Positions 24,666 to 37,454 are shown, counted from the stretch's first letter. The stretch is 64,000 nt of DNA from Cephalopachus bancanus (GCA_027257055.1 JAPVLO010000966.1:124001-188000); one strand, 5' to 3'. Program-made: numbers and translations. The notes: generated by a model not told the origin, from the sequence alone.

Positions 24666-25555
24666 GAAGTCCGGTGTAATCACATGCATAAATCAAGACT
24701 TCGATGTTCTACAAATAAGGTAATATAGGATTGCTGGCTGCCCCTCCAGGCAGGTTAAATTCACCTCCTTCAATAGATGGTGTCCTTCTTAAGGACAGAT
24801 AGTCTCAATATCGCTCTCCTCACAGCACTTCTCTTAGTTCTCATAGCCCATCACTATAACAGATATAACATTGAGCAATTTCATAAATTATTTTGGAGCA
24901 AAGGCGAAAGGATAAATGGATTTTTGTATGGGAGAAGAAGGAGGAAATTCTTGTGCACAGAGAAAAAAATACTGATGTAGAAAGAAAGAGCATGTGGAAG
25001 AATATTCTTGAGGCTCACAGATACAATGATTTCATTCTTTTTAAAAATAAAAATGACAAATGTCTAGTGTTTGGTGGTAATGCTTTATCGAATGTGTAGT
25101 ATACACTGGTTCCTCATTCCTGAGGTTGGAGATAATAACTTCCTCTTTTTATTTGATTATGTTTGTTGAAACAAATCAAAGGCTGAGATTTAAACACATT
25201 CCATTTGAGGTGAATGACCTTATGACTAGTAAGGTCATCACAAGAGCAGGTACAGCTGAAGACGCCAGAGTCCTACAAGCAGAACTTTTCTCATGTGATT
25301 TTGGCCACATAGTTTTAGGCTTTAATATCAAACAGAGAGAAGTCATAGTAGTTAATCCTTTCTTCTTGAACCAAGTTGCAGGCTTCTAATGAGGAAGGAC
25401 AGGATGCATACCTCCGTCCTCCATTACGTAAAGTCTATGTAATTTAGGACTCAGGATCCATATGGATTTGCATTATGACATTGGAGCTGGAGTGGTTGAG
25501 GACAACACTGTTAGTATTATAGACCATGGCATGTCAAAGAAGATGGAACCCTGTT
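24666..25555. other. Unique intergenic sequence
   Basis: Nothing recognised. The ORF at 25126-25389 (87 residues) has no domain I can name and no splice context. Confidence 0.4.
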
Positions 25556-25569
25556 AAGATTACACATCA

Positions 25570-25861
25570 GGCCAGGCTTGGTGGCTCGGCCTGTAACCCC
25601 AGCGCTTTGGGAGGCCGAGGCAAGTGGATTGCCTGAGCCCGCGGGTTCAAGACCCTCCCGGGTAACTTGACGAGGCCTCATATCTACAATAAATCAAAAA
25701 TTAGCCGGGCGTGGTAGCGCACGCCTGTAGTTCCAGTGACTTGGAAGGCTGAGGCGGAAGGATCGCCGGAGCCCAGCAGGTCGAGGCGGCAGTGGCCACT
25801 CCTGGCCACTGCACTCCAGTCTGGGAGACAGAGTGAGACTCCAACTAAAAAAAAAAAAAAA
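25570..25861 (+). mobile_element. Alu dimer
   Basis: Target duplication AAGATTACACATCA (25556-25569) and AAGATTACGCATCA (25862-25875), one CpG-type mismatch. It keeps the GGGTAACTTGACGAG version of the left arm. Confidence 0.95.
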
Positions 25862-26329
25862 AAGATTACGCATCAAAACTCTGCCCTCCTCTGGTTTTCT
25901 GTGGGATGTGGATTATGACCCTGGATAGAGTATAACTAGGATGGAGCCAGAGAAAATATTATCAATTAGGCACTGCAAAGTATTTGTGAGAATTAGCTTC
26001 TTTGAATGAATACCCATCCTATTTCCATGGTGATTCACCAGGTGTCAGTCTCAGGAATTCACGAGTCAGAAAAGTCCTTGTTTTCTCTGAGTTATCACCC
26101 AGGACCCCAAGAAACCCTGACAGGCTAACTGTTTACATATCCTTTTTATCCACTGGCCTAGAAGTTTCCAAGGGCAGAGACTCTTTCCTATTCATAACCT
26201 TAGGACCATACCTAGAATAGCTGTTCCCTGGAAGTTTGGTGAATTGTAAATGTTCATGTCATATTTCTTTGAGTGTGTGAGCTCCAAATACTGATCATAT
26301 TATTCTAATGATCCAGTTAGTATCTCTCT

Positions 26330-26475
26330 TCATCACTAAATTGTGAAATTCTTGAGGGGCAAATCCACTGATTTATCTCTGCACACTCATGGTACCAGGA
26401 TTCAAAACCACACCTAGCACATAGTAAGCATTCAGTACATATTGCTGAATGACTGAATGAATGAACAAAAATGAG
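26330..26475 (+). mobile_element. L2 LINE 3' end
   Basis: cctagcacatagtaagcatt then attgctgaatgactgaatga is the typical L2 terminus. A similar weaker stretch lies at about 26140-26240. Confidence 0.7.
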
Positions 26476-26554
26476 CCTCCTTGTTTCTGACCAGTGGATG
26501 GGTTGCTTTGTTGTATTCCTACAGCCTAGAGTTCATTCCCTGAGGTATCTAAAG

Positions 26555-27015
26555 TCACCCATTAGTGCAATTGTTCTTAAATTTTGGTATGTGTATCAAA
26601 ATTATCTGGAAAGCCAGGCTCTTTGGCATAGGATAGAACCTGGGCCTTTGTATTTTTACCAAGTTTCCCAGGTGATTGTGAAACCCATCAAAATGAAAAA
26701 ACCAATACTTTAATGAAGTGCTTCTCAACTTTTTCCACATCACACTATCATAGAAAATGATACTTAATCCACATATTGGAGTAAACAAGATAAAGCTACT
26801 TGCAAGAGACTCAACCTCTTGGCCTACCTAGGACCCTTCCATTTACTGGGCACACCAGCTGGAATGCTCTGTAAAACCTTGGTACTGCTCTCCAGCCTAG
26901 CAGCTTCAGTATCAACAAAGAGCCTGTTAAAAGTGCAAATCTCAAGCCCAGACCCACCAAAGCAGAATCAGCTTTCTAACAAGATGTCTAGGGGATTCCT
27001 GTGCATACTTGAGTC
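26555..27015. mobile_element. Two diverged MER5-like remnants
   Basis: The first (about 26560-26740) has ttcttaaattttggtatgtg and ttcccaggtgattgtga. The second (about 26860-27010) has gcctgttaaaagtgcaaatc and gcccagacccaccaaagcag. Both are weak matches to the MER5 order. Confidence 0.45.
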
Positions 27016-27189
27016 AGAAGCATTTGTTTTAACAATCCTAACTCCTCTCTAACCTAAGTAAAACATATACGAGTCCAGAAAAAGGCATTACCTCACCTGC
27101 TGCAGTTGACTCAAAGAAGCAGGGAAAGTGGGGTTGGAATCCGCTGAGCTCAATTACAACCACTATTTACACATGAAGTTGTTTGTGTG

Positions 27190-27235
<46 letters not shown>

Positions 27236-27290
27236 CACGCACGCGCATGTGCAGTTGCATACATGTATGCATGCCTGTGTGTGTGTTCTA
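27190..27290 (+). repeat. (GT)n microsatellite with alternating purine-pyrimidine flank
   Basis: About 20 GT units run into GCGCGCACACGCACGCGCATG. This is a long alternating purine-pyrimidine tract that could adopt Z-DNA. Confidence 0.95.
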
Positions 27291-27704
27291 GTCCTGACAG
27301 AGCACCATTGTGCCAAAGAGTGTAAGGAGCACAGTCTTAGACGTTAAAAGACAGCCAAAGTTCTAAAAGATGCTAACAGAAATGAGGACTGCCCACTTGA
27401 GCTCACTGTGCACAGCTGTGATTACATCCAGGGCAAGGTTCTCTGCTCCATTCCTGCGTCAGCCTCTATTTTGTACCAGGTACCACTCTAGGCACCAGAA
27501 CTTCGAAGCGAAACAACACACCAGTTCTTAACTCTTCCCTCAGCACAGCACACAGGGAAGGTTTGAATTAGGCAAATACAGACCCAATCTCTAACCCCAC
27601 AAGAGCAGCCTGGAGGTTTTGCAGAGGATGTGTGATGCGTAGACAGAGGTGGGAGTGGGGTGGGGAAGTCAGATACAGGAGGGCTAGTTGGGGAAACCAC
27701 ATGG

Positions 27705-27727
27705 GAGTGTAGTGTAGTGTAGTGTAA
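27705..27727 (+). repeat. (TAGTG)n short tandem repeat
   Basis: Four to five units of GTGTA/TAGTG. Confidence 0.85.
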
Positions 27728-27737
27728 TAGAAAATTG

Positions 27738-27875
27738 ACACTGCTTGCCTCTGCCACTAGTGCCTATGCCGCCTCTATCAAGTCATGCCATTTCTCTGGG
27801 CCTCATTTAGTTTCTAACTGTAACGTGGGCGACTTGTACAGCATAACCAGGACGATCCCTTCCATCTCTACCCTT
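27738..27875 (-). repeat. MIR SINE (antisense)
   Basis: ctgccactagtgcc ... agtcatgccatttctctgggcctcatt ... taacgtgggcga matches the reverse complement of MIR. Confidence 0.6.
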
Positions 27876-29676
27876 CCACGATATGGTGAAATTTGTTCTT
27901 TTCTTTTTTTTGTAGTGCAGTATACATGACATAGGATTTACCATTGTGACCATTTTTAAGTGTACAATTCTGTGGCATTTAAGTACATTCACATTGTTGT
28001 GCAACTATCACCACCATTCATCTCCAGAACTCTTCATCTTGCAAAACGGAAACTCTGTATCCATTAAACACTGACTATTCATCTCCCTCTCCTCCCAGAC
28101 TATGACAACCATCATTCTACTTTTGGTCTCTATGAATTTGACTACTCTAGATACCCTCTATAATGAAATCAGACAGAATTTGTCCTTTTGTAACTGGTTT
28201 ATTTCACTTAGCGTATGTCCTCAAGGTTCACCTATGTTGTAGCATGTGTCAGAATTTCCTTCATTTTTAAGGCTATGTTATATTCCACTGTACATCTATA
28301 CAAACATTTTCTTTATCTACTCATTCATCAAGGGACACTTGGGTTCCTTCTACCTTTTAGCTATTGTGAACAATGCTGCCATAAACATGAGTGTACAAAC
28401 ATTTGCTTAAGGACTGTTTTTAATTTGTTGTTTATACAGATCATATGGTAATTTTAATGTTTAAATTTTTTTGAGGAGCTGCTATAATGTTTTCTACAAC
28501 AGCAACATCATTTTACATTCCCACCAGCAATGCACAAGGGTTCCAGTTTCTCCACATTCTTGCCAACATTTGTTCTTTTCTTTGCTTTGCTTTTTAGGTA
28601 ATAGTTGTCATCAAAGGTGTGAAGTGGCATCTCATTATGGTTTTGATTTGCAATTCCCAAATGATTAGTGATATTAAGCATATTATCAAGTGCTTATTGG
28701 CCACATTGGAAAATTGCCTATGCAAGTTCTTTGCTCATTTTTGAATCAGGTTGTTTTTTGCTGTTCTTTTCGATTTGCTAGGGTTCTTTATATTTTTTTA
28801 GATAGTAATCCCTTATCAGATATGATTTGTAAATAATCTTTTCCTTTTCATGGGTTGCCTTTTCACTCCATTGACAATGTCCTTTGATGCAAAAGAGTTT
28901 TTAATTTGAATGAAGTCTGATTTATCTGTTTTTTCTTTTGTTGCTTTTGCTTTTGGTGTTGTGTCCAAGAAATCATTGCCAAATCCAATATGATGAAGCT
29001 TTCCCTATGCTTTCTTCTAAGAAGTTTATAGTGATAGCTCTTATGTTTAGGTCTTTGAACATGAACATTTTGAGTTAATTTTGGCATATGGTGTAAGACA
29101 AGAATCCAATTTAATTTTTTTGTATGTGGATATCCAGTTTTCCCAATGTCATTTGTTGGAAAGATTGTCCTTTCCTTATTGAATGAATAGTCTTGGCACC
29201 CTTGTCAAAAATAATTTGACCATATATGTAAGGGCTTATTTCTGGGTTTTCTATTCTGCTCCATTGGTCCATATGTTGATCTTTATTCTAGCATCACTGT
29301 TTTGAATGTTATAGCTCTATAGTAAGTTTGGTATCAGGAATTGTGAGATCTCTAACTTTGTTCATTTTCAAGATTTTTTTGGCTATTCAAGGTCTATTGA
29401 GATTTCATGTGAATTTTAGGATGGATTTTTCTCTATTCCTGCAAAAAAATTTTGAAATTTTGATATGGATTGCATTGTCTATAGATTGTTTTGGGTAGTA
29501 TTAACATCTTAACAATATTAAAACTTCCAAAGAACACAATTCTTATAATTCATCTGTGTCTTTTTAAATTCCTTTCAGTTATTTTTGTAGTTTTTAGTGG
29601 ATATGTCCTTTACTTCCTTGGTTAAGTTTATTACTAAGTATCATAATCTTTTTAATACTATTGCAAACTGAGTTGC

Positions 29677-29683
29677 TTTCTCT

Positions 29684-29781
<98 letters not shown>

Positions 29782-29783
29782 TT
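29677..29783 (+). repeat. (CT)n / (CTTT)n polypyrimidine tract
   Basis: About 105 bases of nearly pure pyrimidine at the poly(A) side of the next antisense Alu. A long purine/pyrimidine mirror tract. Confidence 0.97.
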
Positions 29784-30058
29784 GTTGGAGTCTCACTCTG
29801 TCACCCAGACTGGAGTGCAGTGGCCACTCTGGGCCACCGCAGCCTGGACCTGCTGGGCTCCAGCAATCCTTCTGCCTCAGCCTTCCAAGTAGCTGAAACT
29901 ACAGGCGTGCACTACCACACCCAGCTAATTTTTTTATTTATTGTAGAGATGAGGTCTCGCCAAGTTGCCCAGGCGGGTCTTGAACCCCCGGGTTCAGGCA
30001 ATCCACTCACCTCAGCCTCCCAAAGCGCGAGATTACAGGCTGAGCCACCGAGCCCGGC
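29784..30058 (-). mobile_element. Alu dimer, antisense
   Basis: TTGGAGTCTCACTCTGTCAC through GAGCCACCGAGCCCGGC. Its tail has become the CT tract to its left. Confidence 0.93.
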
Positions 30059-30162
30059 TTCTTTCTTTCTTTCTTCTTTGCTTTCTTTCTTTCTTCTTTC
30101 CTTCCTTCCTTCCTTCCTTCCTTCCTTCCTTCTTTCCTTCCTTCCTTTCTTTATTTTTCTTT
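30059..30162 (+). repeat. (CTTT)n(CCTT)n polypyrimidine tract
   Basis: About 100 bases of CTTT and CCTT units between two same-strand Alus, probably the decayed tail of the next Alu. Confidence 0.97.
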
Positions 30163-30440
30163 CGAGTTGGAGTCTCTCTCTGTCACCCAGGCTGGAGCAC
30201 AGTGGCACACTCACGGCCACCACCGCATCGGCCAGCTGGGCTCTGGTGATCCTTCCGCCTAAGCCTTCCAAGTAGCTGGAACTACAGGCGTGCACTACCA
30301 TGCCTAGTTAATTTTTGATGTATTAAGAGACGAGGTCTCGCCAAGTTGCCCGGCTGGTCTTGAACCCATGGGCTCAGGCAACTCATTCACCTCAGCCTCC
30401 CAAAGTGCTGGGATCATAGGCTGAGCCACCAAGCCCAGCC
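30163..30440 (-). mobile_element. Alu dimer, antisense
   Basis: CGAGTTGGAGTCTCTCTCTG through GAGCCACCAAGCCCAGCC. Older and more diverged than its neighbour. Confidence 0.92.
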
Positions 30441-30664
30441 AAGTTGTTTTCTTAATTTCCTTTTGAGATTGCTTATTATTAGTATATAAAAATGCAACTC
30501 ATTTTTGTGTGTTGATTTTGTATCCTGCAACTTTGACAAATTCATTCATTAATTCTAACAGATTTATTTTTTGGAATATTTAGTTTTTTTTACATAAAAT
30601 ATCATGTCACTTGCAAACAGATACTTTTACTTCTCCCCTTCAAGTTTTAATGTTCTTTATTTCT

Positions 30665-30817
30665 TTTTCTTTTTCTTTTTTCTTTTTGTTTTTTTTTTTA
30701 CTTGGAGTCTCACTCCGACACCCAGGCTGGAGTGCAGTGGCACACTAATGGTCATCCCAGTGTCAACCCGCTGGGCTCCAGTAATCCTTCCTCCTCAGCC
30801 TTCCAAGTAGCTGGAAC
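30665..30817 (-). mobile_element. Alu right arm only, antisense (5' truncated)
   Basis: Poly(T)-rich head, then the right monomer down to CCAAGTAGCTGGAAC. Flanked by ATGTTCTTTATTTCT (30650-30664) and ATGTCCTTTATTTCT (30818-30832). So the truncation occurred at insertion, not by later deletion. Confidence 0.9.
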
Positions 30818-30950
30818 ATGTCCTTTATTTCTATTTCTTGCCAACTTTCTCAGGCAGGACTTCCATTACCACGTTAAATATTATAGAAGGGGTGAAAATG
30901 GGCTTCCTGATCTTAGAGAAAAAGCTTTCAGTCTCTCATGGTCTGAAAGA

Positions 30951-31980
30951 CTTTTAAATATACTCGAATTTAGACTTCAGAAGTTGCTTTTATTAACCTA
31001 ATTGGCAACAATGCTGAGAGATCAGAAAGAAAGAAAGAGGGTAAGAATTATCTGGCATATGTAATGTACTGAGTGTGCTACATATACTTTAGTTTTTCAT
31101 AGTTATTAAAATGGCAAAGAAAAGAGTAAAGCAAGTACCAGAAGAGGCAAAAATTTTTAATTAAAACTTTCCAAGCATCGCTGAATAGGATGGTTTTGCC
31201 TTCACTCTGATGAGTGACTTCCCAAGAAGCCTCCATCCTTGATTATAAGCTAAACCAGAAAACCAGCACCTAAAACAGAAGCCTTGAAAGGATGAACAAG
31301 GAATATGGGGACCCATCTTACGTTTCTTCCCAACAGGGGTCTTTCTCGGGGGTCCTGGCCCCTAAAGAACTATGAAAAAGGACACTTGCCACATCTGTTG
31401 AAAAATAGGTTAGTTTAAAAATACATGAGAGGGAACTGAAACATTTCAGAGAAGCCAGGGCTCAGGAGTAAGAAACCAAAAGAGGAAGCTAAAATTCTAA
31501 TTACAAAAAAAGAGGAATGGAAATTAAATTGTCTTACAAAGAAAGTCCAGAACAGACCTCTCTTCCCTGACTACTCCATCAAAAAAGGGGAAAAATAGTC
31601 AACGGAAACAGCACTGAGAAAAATAAATTTCTACATCTTTCCAGTTGAGAATTCAAGCAACTGAACTGACAATCTGGGTTGTTTTGTTTGTTTTCTTTGT
31701 TTTGTTTTGTTTTGTTTTGTTTCGTTTTGTTTCCAAAGGCATGTTAGAGCTGAAAAGGCTTTTCTTAGAAATGTCTGTGTCCATCCCTCCTGGGGTCACT
31801 GAGGCTGAGAGGTCTCTGAAGCTCTCTCAGGGTCAGAGAAAAGGCCAGAAGAGTCATTTTCTGACATATGTTCTATGCTCTTTTCTCTGGACCTTTTTGT
31901 CAATTTGATGTATTCGTTACACTGAATTGGCAATTCTCCTCTGAGCTTCCCTTAGTATGAGGTTTACATCTAAGTCTATG
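30951..31980. other. Unique sequence with a (TTTTG)n tract
   Basis: No gene recognised. A (TTTTG)n simple repeat lies at about 31679-31735. Confidence 0.5.
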
Positions 31981-31984
31981 ACTC

Positions 31985-32150
31985 TCAGAGGAGGTACCCA
32001 AACAACAGCAGAAGCATTACCTGGAAGCTCATCAGAAGTGCACATTCTCAGCCCTACCCCAGACCTACAGAATCAGAAACTCTGGAGTTTCAGACCAGTC
32101 TTAACAAGCCCGCCAGTGCACTAAGTTTTGAGAACCACTGGTCCCAGGAA
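31985..32150 (-). mobile_element. MER5A DNA transposon remnant
   Basis: CCTACCCCAGACCTACAGAA, TCAGAAACTCTGGAG and GTTTTGAGAACCACTGG are the reverse complement of MER5A. Confidence 0.8.
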
Positions 32151-32544
32151 TAATATTCTTTTATTCATTAAAATAGCATGAATAAGAATAAACATGTATT
32201 TCACAATTTGTAAAATAACTTTTACTGTTCTTAGATTTGAGGAGAAGAGTCTTCTCAAAATCTCTGAAAATAAAAAGTCAGGAATAGATATTACCTATTT
32301 TATGGGTTCAAAGATGAGGTTGAAGGAGAGTAATCCATTGCTGGGATAGCAGGTTTGGAGAGGACAGGACCAAAACTGCAACTGAATCTTCTGCCTTGGA
32401 AACCAGTGTAGCTACTCCAAGGCACAACACTTTTAGGCAATAAAACAGTGTCAATCGGAGCATCCTTTCAGAGTGTTCTTAGATGTATAGAATGCTAGGT
32501 CAATTGTATAACTGTACAGATAAGGAAATAATAATACTAAGCGC

Positions 32545-32690
32545 CCCCATTTTCTAAGTCCTTAAATATTCTGTCAGGTAGGAAACTGAGTCAGAGAGAT
32601 AAAGTTGCCCACCCAGGGTCACCAGCTGGCCTTGGCAGAGCTGGACTCAGAACGTAGGTTGGCTGGCATCCAGACCTGCCTACCCAGGGA
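32545..32690 (+). repeat. MIR SINE
   Basis: AGGAAACTGAGTCAGAGAGA, then TTGCCCACCCAGGGTCACCAGC and CAGAGCTGGACTCAGAAC. Confidence 0.8.
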
Positions 32691-32797
32691 GGCTATGTGA
32701 CTTGTGTTTGGTTATCCAGATCATTAGGGAGCAATACTGGACGCCTACCCAATGCTCTTGACTGTGCCCTTTCTACTACAGAAGACTCTTTTTAGGC

Positions 32798-32980
32798 CAG
32801 TGATTTTCAAACCTCAATGTACATCATTATCACCTGGAAAGCTTGTTTAAAACACAGATTACTCCATCCCAAGAGTTTCTGATTCTGTAGGCTGGGGTAA
32901 GACCCATGCATGTGCATTTCTTACCAGGTCCCAGGTGATGCTCATGCTGCCAGTCTATGGACCACACTTTGAGTAGTGAA
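32798..32980 (+). mobile_element. MER5A DNA transposon remnant
   Basis: AGTGATTTTCAAACCTCAAT at the left, CACCTGGAAAGCTTG, AGAGTTTCTGATTCTGTAGG, and GACCACACTTTGAGTAG at the right. Confidence 0.82.
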
Positions 32981-33189
32981 GCTCTAGGCACCCTTATTTG
33001 AAAACTAATTGAATGAATGTGGCAAATAAAGAATAGAAATGCTGAGTCTAACCACTGCTGCCCCTGCTAATCAGCAGCACACACACAATCCCATTCATTT
33101 CCCTCTTAGCTTTTTATCTCATTTATCCTTCCTTTCCCTACCACTGCTGTCTCTCCAGTTACCTCAAGCCAGGTAACTCACGACACCTT

Positions 33190-33755
33190 CTCAGCTCATC
33201 CACCCAATCTGTTTCTCTGGTTTTAACCTACACTGCCTATTACTACCAGATGTGCCTTATCAAAGCACCAATTCCTTAAGGTGCATCTGGATTAAAAATC
33301 TTCTGTTCCTCTCCATTGCCTAAAACTCCTCAACGATCATTCAAAGTCTTCCATGACCTCCAAGAACAGCCCAACCTGCTAGCATTACCTCATGATATGC
33401 CTTTACCACATACTTCCTGCTCTCCTCTTTCTCTCTCCATGCCTTTGTTCATGCCATTTCCATTTCCTCTACCTGGGAACTCAGTAGCTCCCCAGATATA
33501 AACCCTTCATATGTCCTTTCTTTCATGAAGTCTTTCATCAAGAGGTTCTCCATCCTCTGAGCTCTCCAAAGCACAGAATTCTGTATTTGTGGCCATATCT
33601 TATGTTGCTTTGTATTAAAATGTTTCCATTTGCTACACTGACATCCCCTTAATGACAGACATCTTGTCATGTCTTAGGCATTTTTGTATTTAGTAGCAGA
33701 GTCCCCTAAACTCTTTAGGCTCTCAATCAGCATCTGATGAATGAATAAATGTGTT
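33190..33755 (+). mobile_element. L2 LINE 3' region
   Basis: Order of cues: cttccatgacctccaagaac, ctttgttcatgccatttcc, tacctgggaactcag, ctttcatcaagaggttctcc, and the terminus ctgatgaatgaataaatg. No coding frame remains. Confidence 0.7.
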
Positions 33756-34680
33756 CTGTTTCCAGTCATATTTGTTTATGTTTTTAAGTAAACTGTTAAT
33801 CTTTTCCGATGTTGACCTAAAGGGCTAGTCATTACACATCGCAACACTCATCAGCGAAATATTGGCCAAGTTAATGAATCAAAGAGGAAAAAATGGTAAA
33901 ATATAATGAAAAGCCCCTAACTAGTCCCAGAGCTCCAGGTAATACAATAAAGTCCTATAATAATACTTTATGAACAGTAGAATTCCTGGTTCTCTTAAGA
34001 ATAAAGCAAGAACTGAGAGAAAAGTCTGGGATTTCTTTGTGTCTGGGTGTCACAATCTTCTGGGAATAGTGATGTTTCTTTCCTTCTGCCTTCCAAATCA
34101 TAAACATGTTCTTCTCATTGGTGATCTCTAACCATATAGAGAAGGGAAGTCAAATAAAACAAATACAAGGAGAGGGGTTCTGGGAAATATAGTTTTTTGA
34201 TTGCCTTCTGCACGCTTCTGCTCAAAAACCTTTATAAGTTTGTGTTATATCTAAGCTCTTTAAAACAAGGCATTATATGGTCTGCTCTATTTCAACTCCA
34301 CAAACCTTTACGCCATACTCCTCCAGGGTGATTGTGCTCTGGGCATGTGGACCTTATTTTAATTATTTGAAAACACTGATTTTTGATCATTATAGCTCAG
34401 TAACTTCAACCTTCAATATGCTCTTCCTGCTGTGAGGATGAGGGAGAGAAAGAGAGAAAGATATTCTAACCACTGCACACCAGAATATAGAAAGGGGACA
34501 TCAATGAATGAAGTCATTGAACTATCTTGACCATAAATAAATGTTTTAATCCAAATAGAGGGAGCCAGAAGCGGAACATAAAATTAAGATGGCAAGCGAA
34601 GTTAAACCAAACCCATGTTGGGCCCAGGTTGGAAGCAGGTGATGGCAGTCAGAAGTGTGGTTTCTGATGGGTAATAGATA
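33756..34680. other. Unique intergenic sequence
   Basis: No gene or clear repeat recognised. Confidence 0.4.
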
Positions 34681-34683
34681 TTG

Positions 34684-35075
34684 CTTTAGTCCATTTTCTG
34701 TTGCTTATAACAGAATACCAGAAACTGAGTAATTTATAAAGAAAATATATTTATTTCTTACAGTTATGGAGGCTGAGAAGTCCAGGGTCAAGGGCCACAT
34801 TCAGCTAGAAGGGTCTTCTTGCTTGTGGGGAATCTCTGCAAAGGCTTGAGGGGTACAGGGTATTATACGATGAGAGGGCTGAATTTACTAGCTTAGGTCT
34901 CTCTTCCTCTTTTCATAAAGGTCTCTCTTCCTCTTTCCACTACCATGATAACCCAGTCATATATTAATCCATGAATTGATTAATTCATTCATGAGCACTC
35001 CACCTTTCAATACTGCCACATTGGAAAATAAATTTCAACATGAGTTTAGGAGGGGTTAAATATCCAAACAAGGTA
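34684..35075 (-). mobile_element. MaLR-type LTR (MLT1-like), antisense
   Basis: TTTAGTCCATTTTCTGTTGC, AGAAACTGAGTAATTTATAA, GGAGGCTGAGAAGTCCAGGG and AATAAATTTCAACATGAG follow the reverse complement of an MLT1 LTR. Confidence 0.7.
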
Positions 35076-35182
35076 AAGTGGGAACCAAAGGAAGGCCCAA
35101 ACTTTACCTGTATGATGACCCCTTGTATACTTAATTCTGAATTGTACCTCGCATCTTTAAAATAAAATTTTTTAAAAAAAAT
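35076..35182 (+). mobile_element. Short L1 3' end
   Basis: aaggcccaaactttacctgt, cttgtatacttaattctgaa and a poly(A)-like end match the 3' end of the young L1 family here. Confidence 0.7.
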
Positions 35183-36105
35183 ATTCAAACAACAGCAGGT
35201 ATTGAAAGTACATGCTTGAGAGGTGGGAATCAGAGCCAGTTTTAATGCTTAAACTCAAAAGCTAGGATGAGACTCCTGAAAAAAGGCTGACAGTTGCAGT
35301 CAGCACTTTCCCGGGGCTATGTCTTTTACAGAGCAGGAGAACTAAGGAGGCAGGAGGACCTTGACATCATTTGGAAGGCAGGTGCTGAACCAGACTACCT
35401 GATATTATATCTCCAGTATTCTCTCAGGGAAAGTGCTTTGAACCACTCACCCAAGGACTAGTTCAGGCCTAGGGGGCCAGATGAAGACAACTACAAAATA
35501 AATAGGCAGGAAAAGATAAGAATAAAAAAGAGAGGCAGACCCTATTATTTTATTTTATTATTTTATTCAAAATAAAATTACAAGTCATGAAGAAATCTAA
35601 TGGTAAGAAAGATAACCTAAGCTCATTGCTTAAAGTCAGGCTAGGATGAAGCTCTACCACTCCTGAGAGAAGGGTAAGCAGGGAGCAGGTGAGAATATGT
35701 CCAAGCGCCTGAGCCTAACAAAGTCTTTGTGTGCCTTTCCACAGCTCTTCTTATCCCATCATTCTTAGTAGCAAAATCCTAGGCAAAGCAATTATAGCCA
35801 GTCAAAAGATAACTTCTCCCAGCATTCTTTGCTGCTTGGTAACACTAAGTTTTGGCAAATGAGAAGTAAACAGAAGTGTACTCTAGAAGTTCTGTAAACT
35901 ATCCTTAAAAGTGAAAGGATGTATTGCCTTTTTCTTCTTCCTCCCTTGCTCTTTTCTGCTATCTGAATGTGTACATGATGACTGGGGCTATTTTAGACAT
36001 CTACATCAAGTGACCTTGAGTATAAAAACCTTGTACTAGAGATGGTGGAACAGAAAAAACAGAACTCAAAGAAAAAATAATAAACCCCAATATTAAAATG
36101 GTAAT
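35183..36105. other. Unique intergenic sequence
   Basis: No gene recognised. Confidence 0.4.
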
Positions 36106-36109
36106 ATTC

Positions 36110-37450
36110 CCCTAATTGGTCTATAGGTTGAACTTAATCTCTATTAAATTCCAGCCTATGTTTTTGCATAATTTGGCATACTAATCATAAAATTGATATG
36201 AAAGTAGCCAAAAAAACTTGAAGAATGAACAAAGTTCATTCTTATACCTGTTGATTTCAAAGCTTACTACAAAACAACAGTAATTAAGACAATGTGTTAC
36301 TGACATAAGGACAGACATATTAATCTGTACAGACAATAGATCAATGTAATAGAGTTGAGAGTCTAGAAACAGAATCTTATATTTATGGCACAAGGCTGCC
36401 AAAACCATTCATGGGGGGGACATCTTTTCAAGAAATAATGTTGGGACAACTGAATAGTCACATGAAAAAAATAAATTTGAATGCTTACGTCCGACCATGT
36501 ACAGAAGTTAACTCAAAGGAATCATAGAACTCAACGTAAGAGTTAAAACTACAAAACTCTGAAGAAAACAGGAGTAAGTCTTCATGATCTTGGGGTACAC
36601 AACTGTTTCTTAGATACAGCACCAAAAGCATCAAGGACAAAAGAAAAAATGAATCAATTGGACTTCATCAAAACAAAGAGAACTTTTGTGCTGCAATCAG
36701 TACTATGAAGAAAGTGAAAGGACAACCCACAGAATGGGAGAAAATATTTGCACATAATTTATTTAATAATAGGCTTATATCTAGAATACATAAAGAACAT
36801 CTACAACTCAATACCAAAAAGATAAACAATCCAAGGACATGAATAAAAACTTCTCTAAAAAGATACAAGAATTTTTAATAAGCACAGGAAAAAATGTTCA
36901 ACATCATTATCTATTAGAAAAATACAAAGAAAACCACCATGAGTTACTAATTTACTCACTAGGATGACTATAATAAAAAAGAAGGCAAGTATTGGCAAGG
37001 ATGTGGGGAAATCGGAACCCTCATACAGCGATACTAGAAATATAAAATATCCATCAGTTTTGGAAAAGAATTTGACAGTTTCTCAAAAAGTTAAACATAA
37101 GGTTATCATATAAGCCAGAAATCCAACTCCTAGGTATGTACCCAAGAGAAATGAAAACATTTATGGCACAAGGGTGCCAAGATTATTCAATGGGGGGGGA
37201 CTTTTTTCAAGAAATAATGCTGGGACAACTGAATATCCACATGAAAAGAATGAATTTGAATGCTTGCCCCCTACCATGTACAGAAATTAACTCAAAGGAA
37301 TCATAAAAATCAATTTAAGAGCTAAAAACTACAAGACACTTAAAAGTTTTGCTGATACAAAAACTATGTATATAATGTTCATATTAACCTGATTAATAAT
37401 AGCAAAAAAGTGTCAACAACCCAAATGCCCACCAACTGATGAAAATATGT
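36110..37450 (+). mobile_element. Old L1 ORF2 3' part with internal direct duplication
   Basis: Plus-strand L1 phrases run from attaaattccagcctatg through cacaaggctgccaaaac and gttcatattaacct to caacccaaatgcccaccaac. A block of about 180 bp (36381-36560) reappears at 37159-37340 inside the same element. Confidence 0.75.
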
Positions 37451-37454
37451 TATA

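Larger units (their letters stand above)
27905..30950 (-). mobile_element. Old L1MB-type element, antisense, 5' truncated
   Basis: The 3' end is at the left (gtgcagtatacatgacatag, taagtgtacaattctgtggc). ORF2 relics follow through cattggtccatatgttgatc to tgggcttcctgatcttagag. Three Alu pieces and pyrimidine tracts interrupt it between 29.67 and 30.82 kb. No intact frame. Confidence 0.8.

Noticed and set aside
29661..30275. 204-residue ORF, the second longest
   Set aside because: It is CT microsatellite (Leu/Ser repeats) plus antisense Alu, not a gene.
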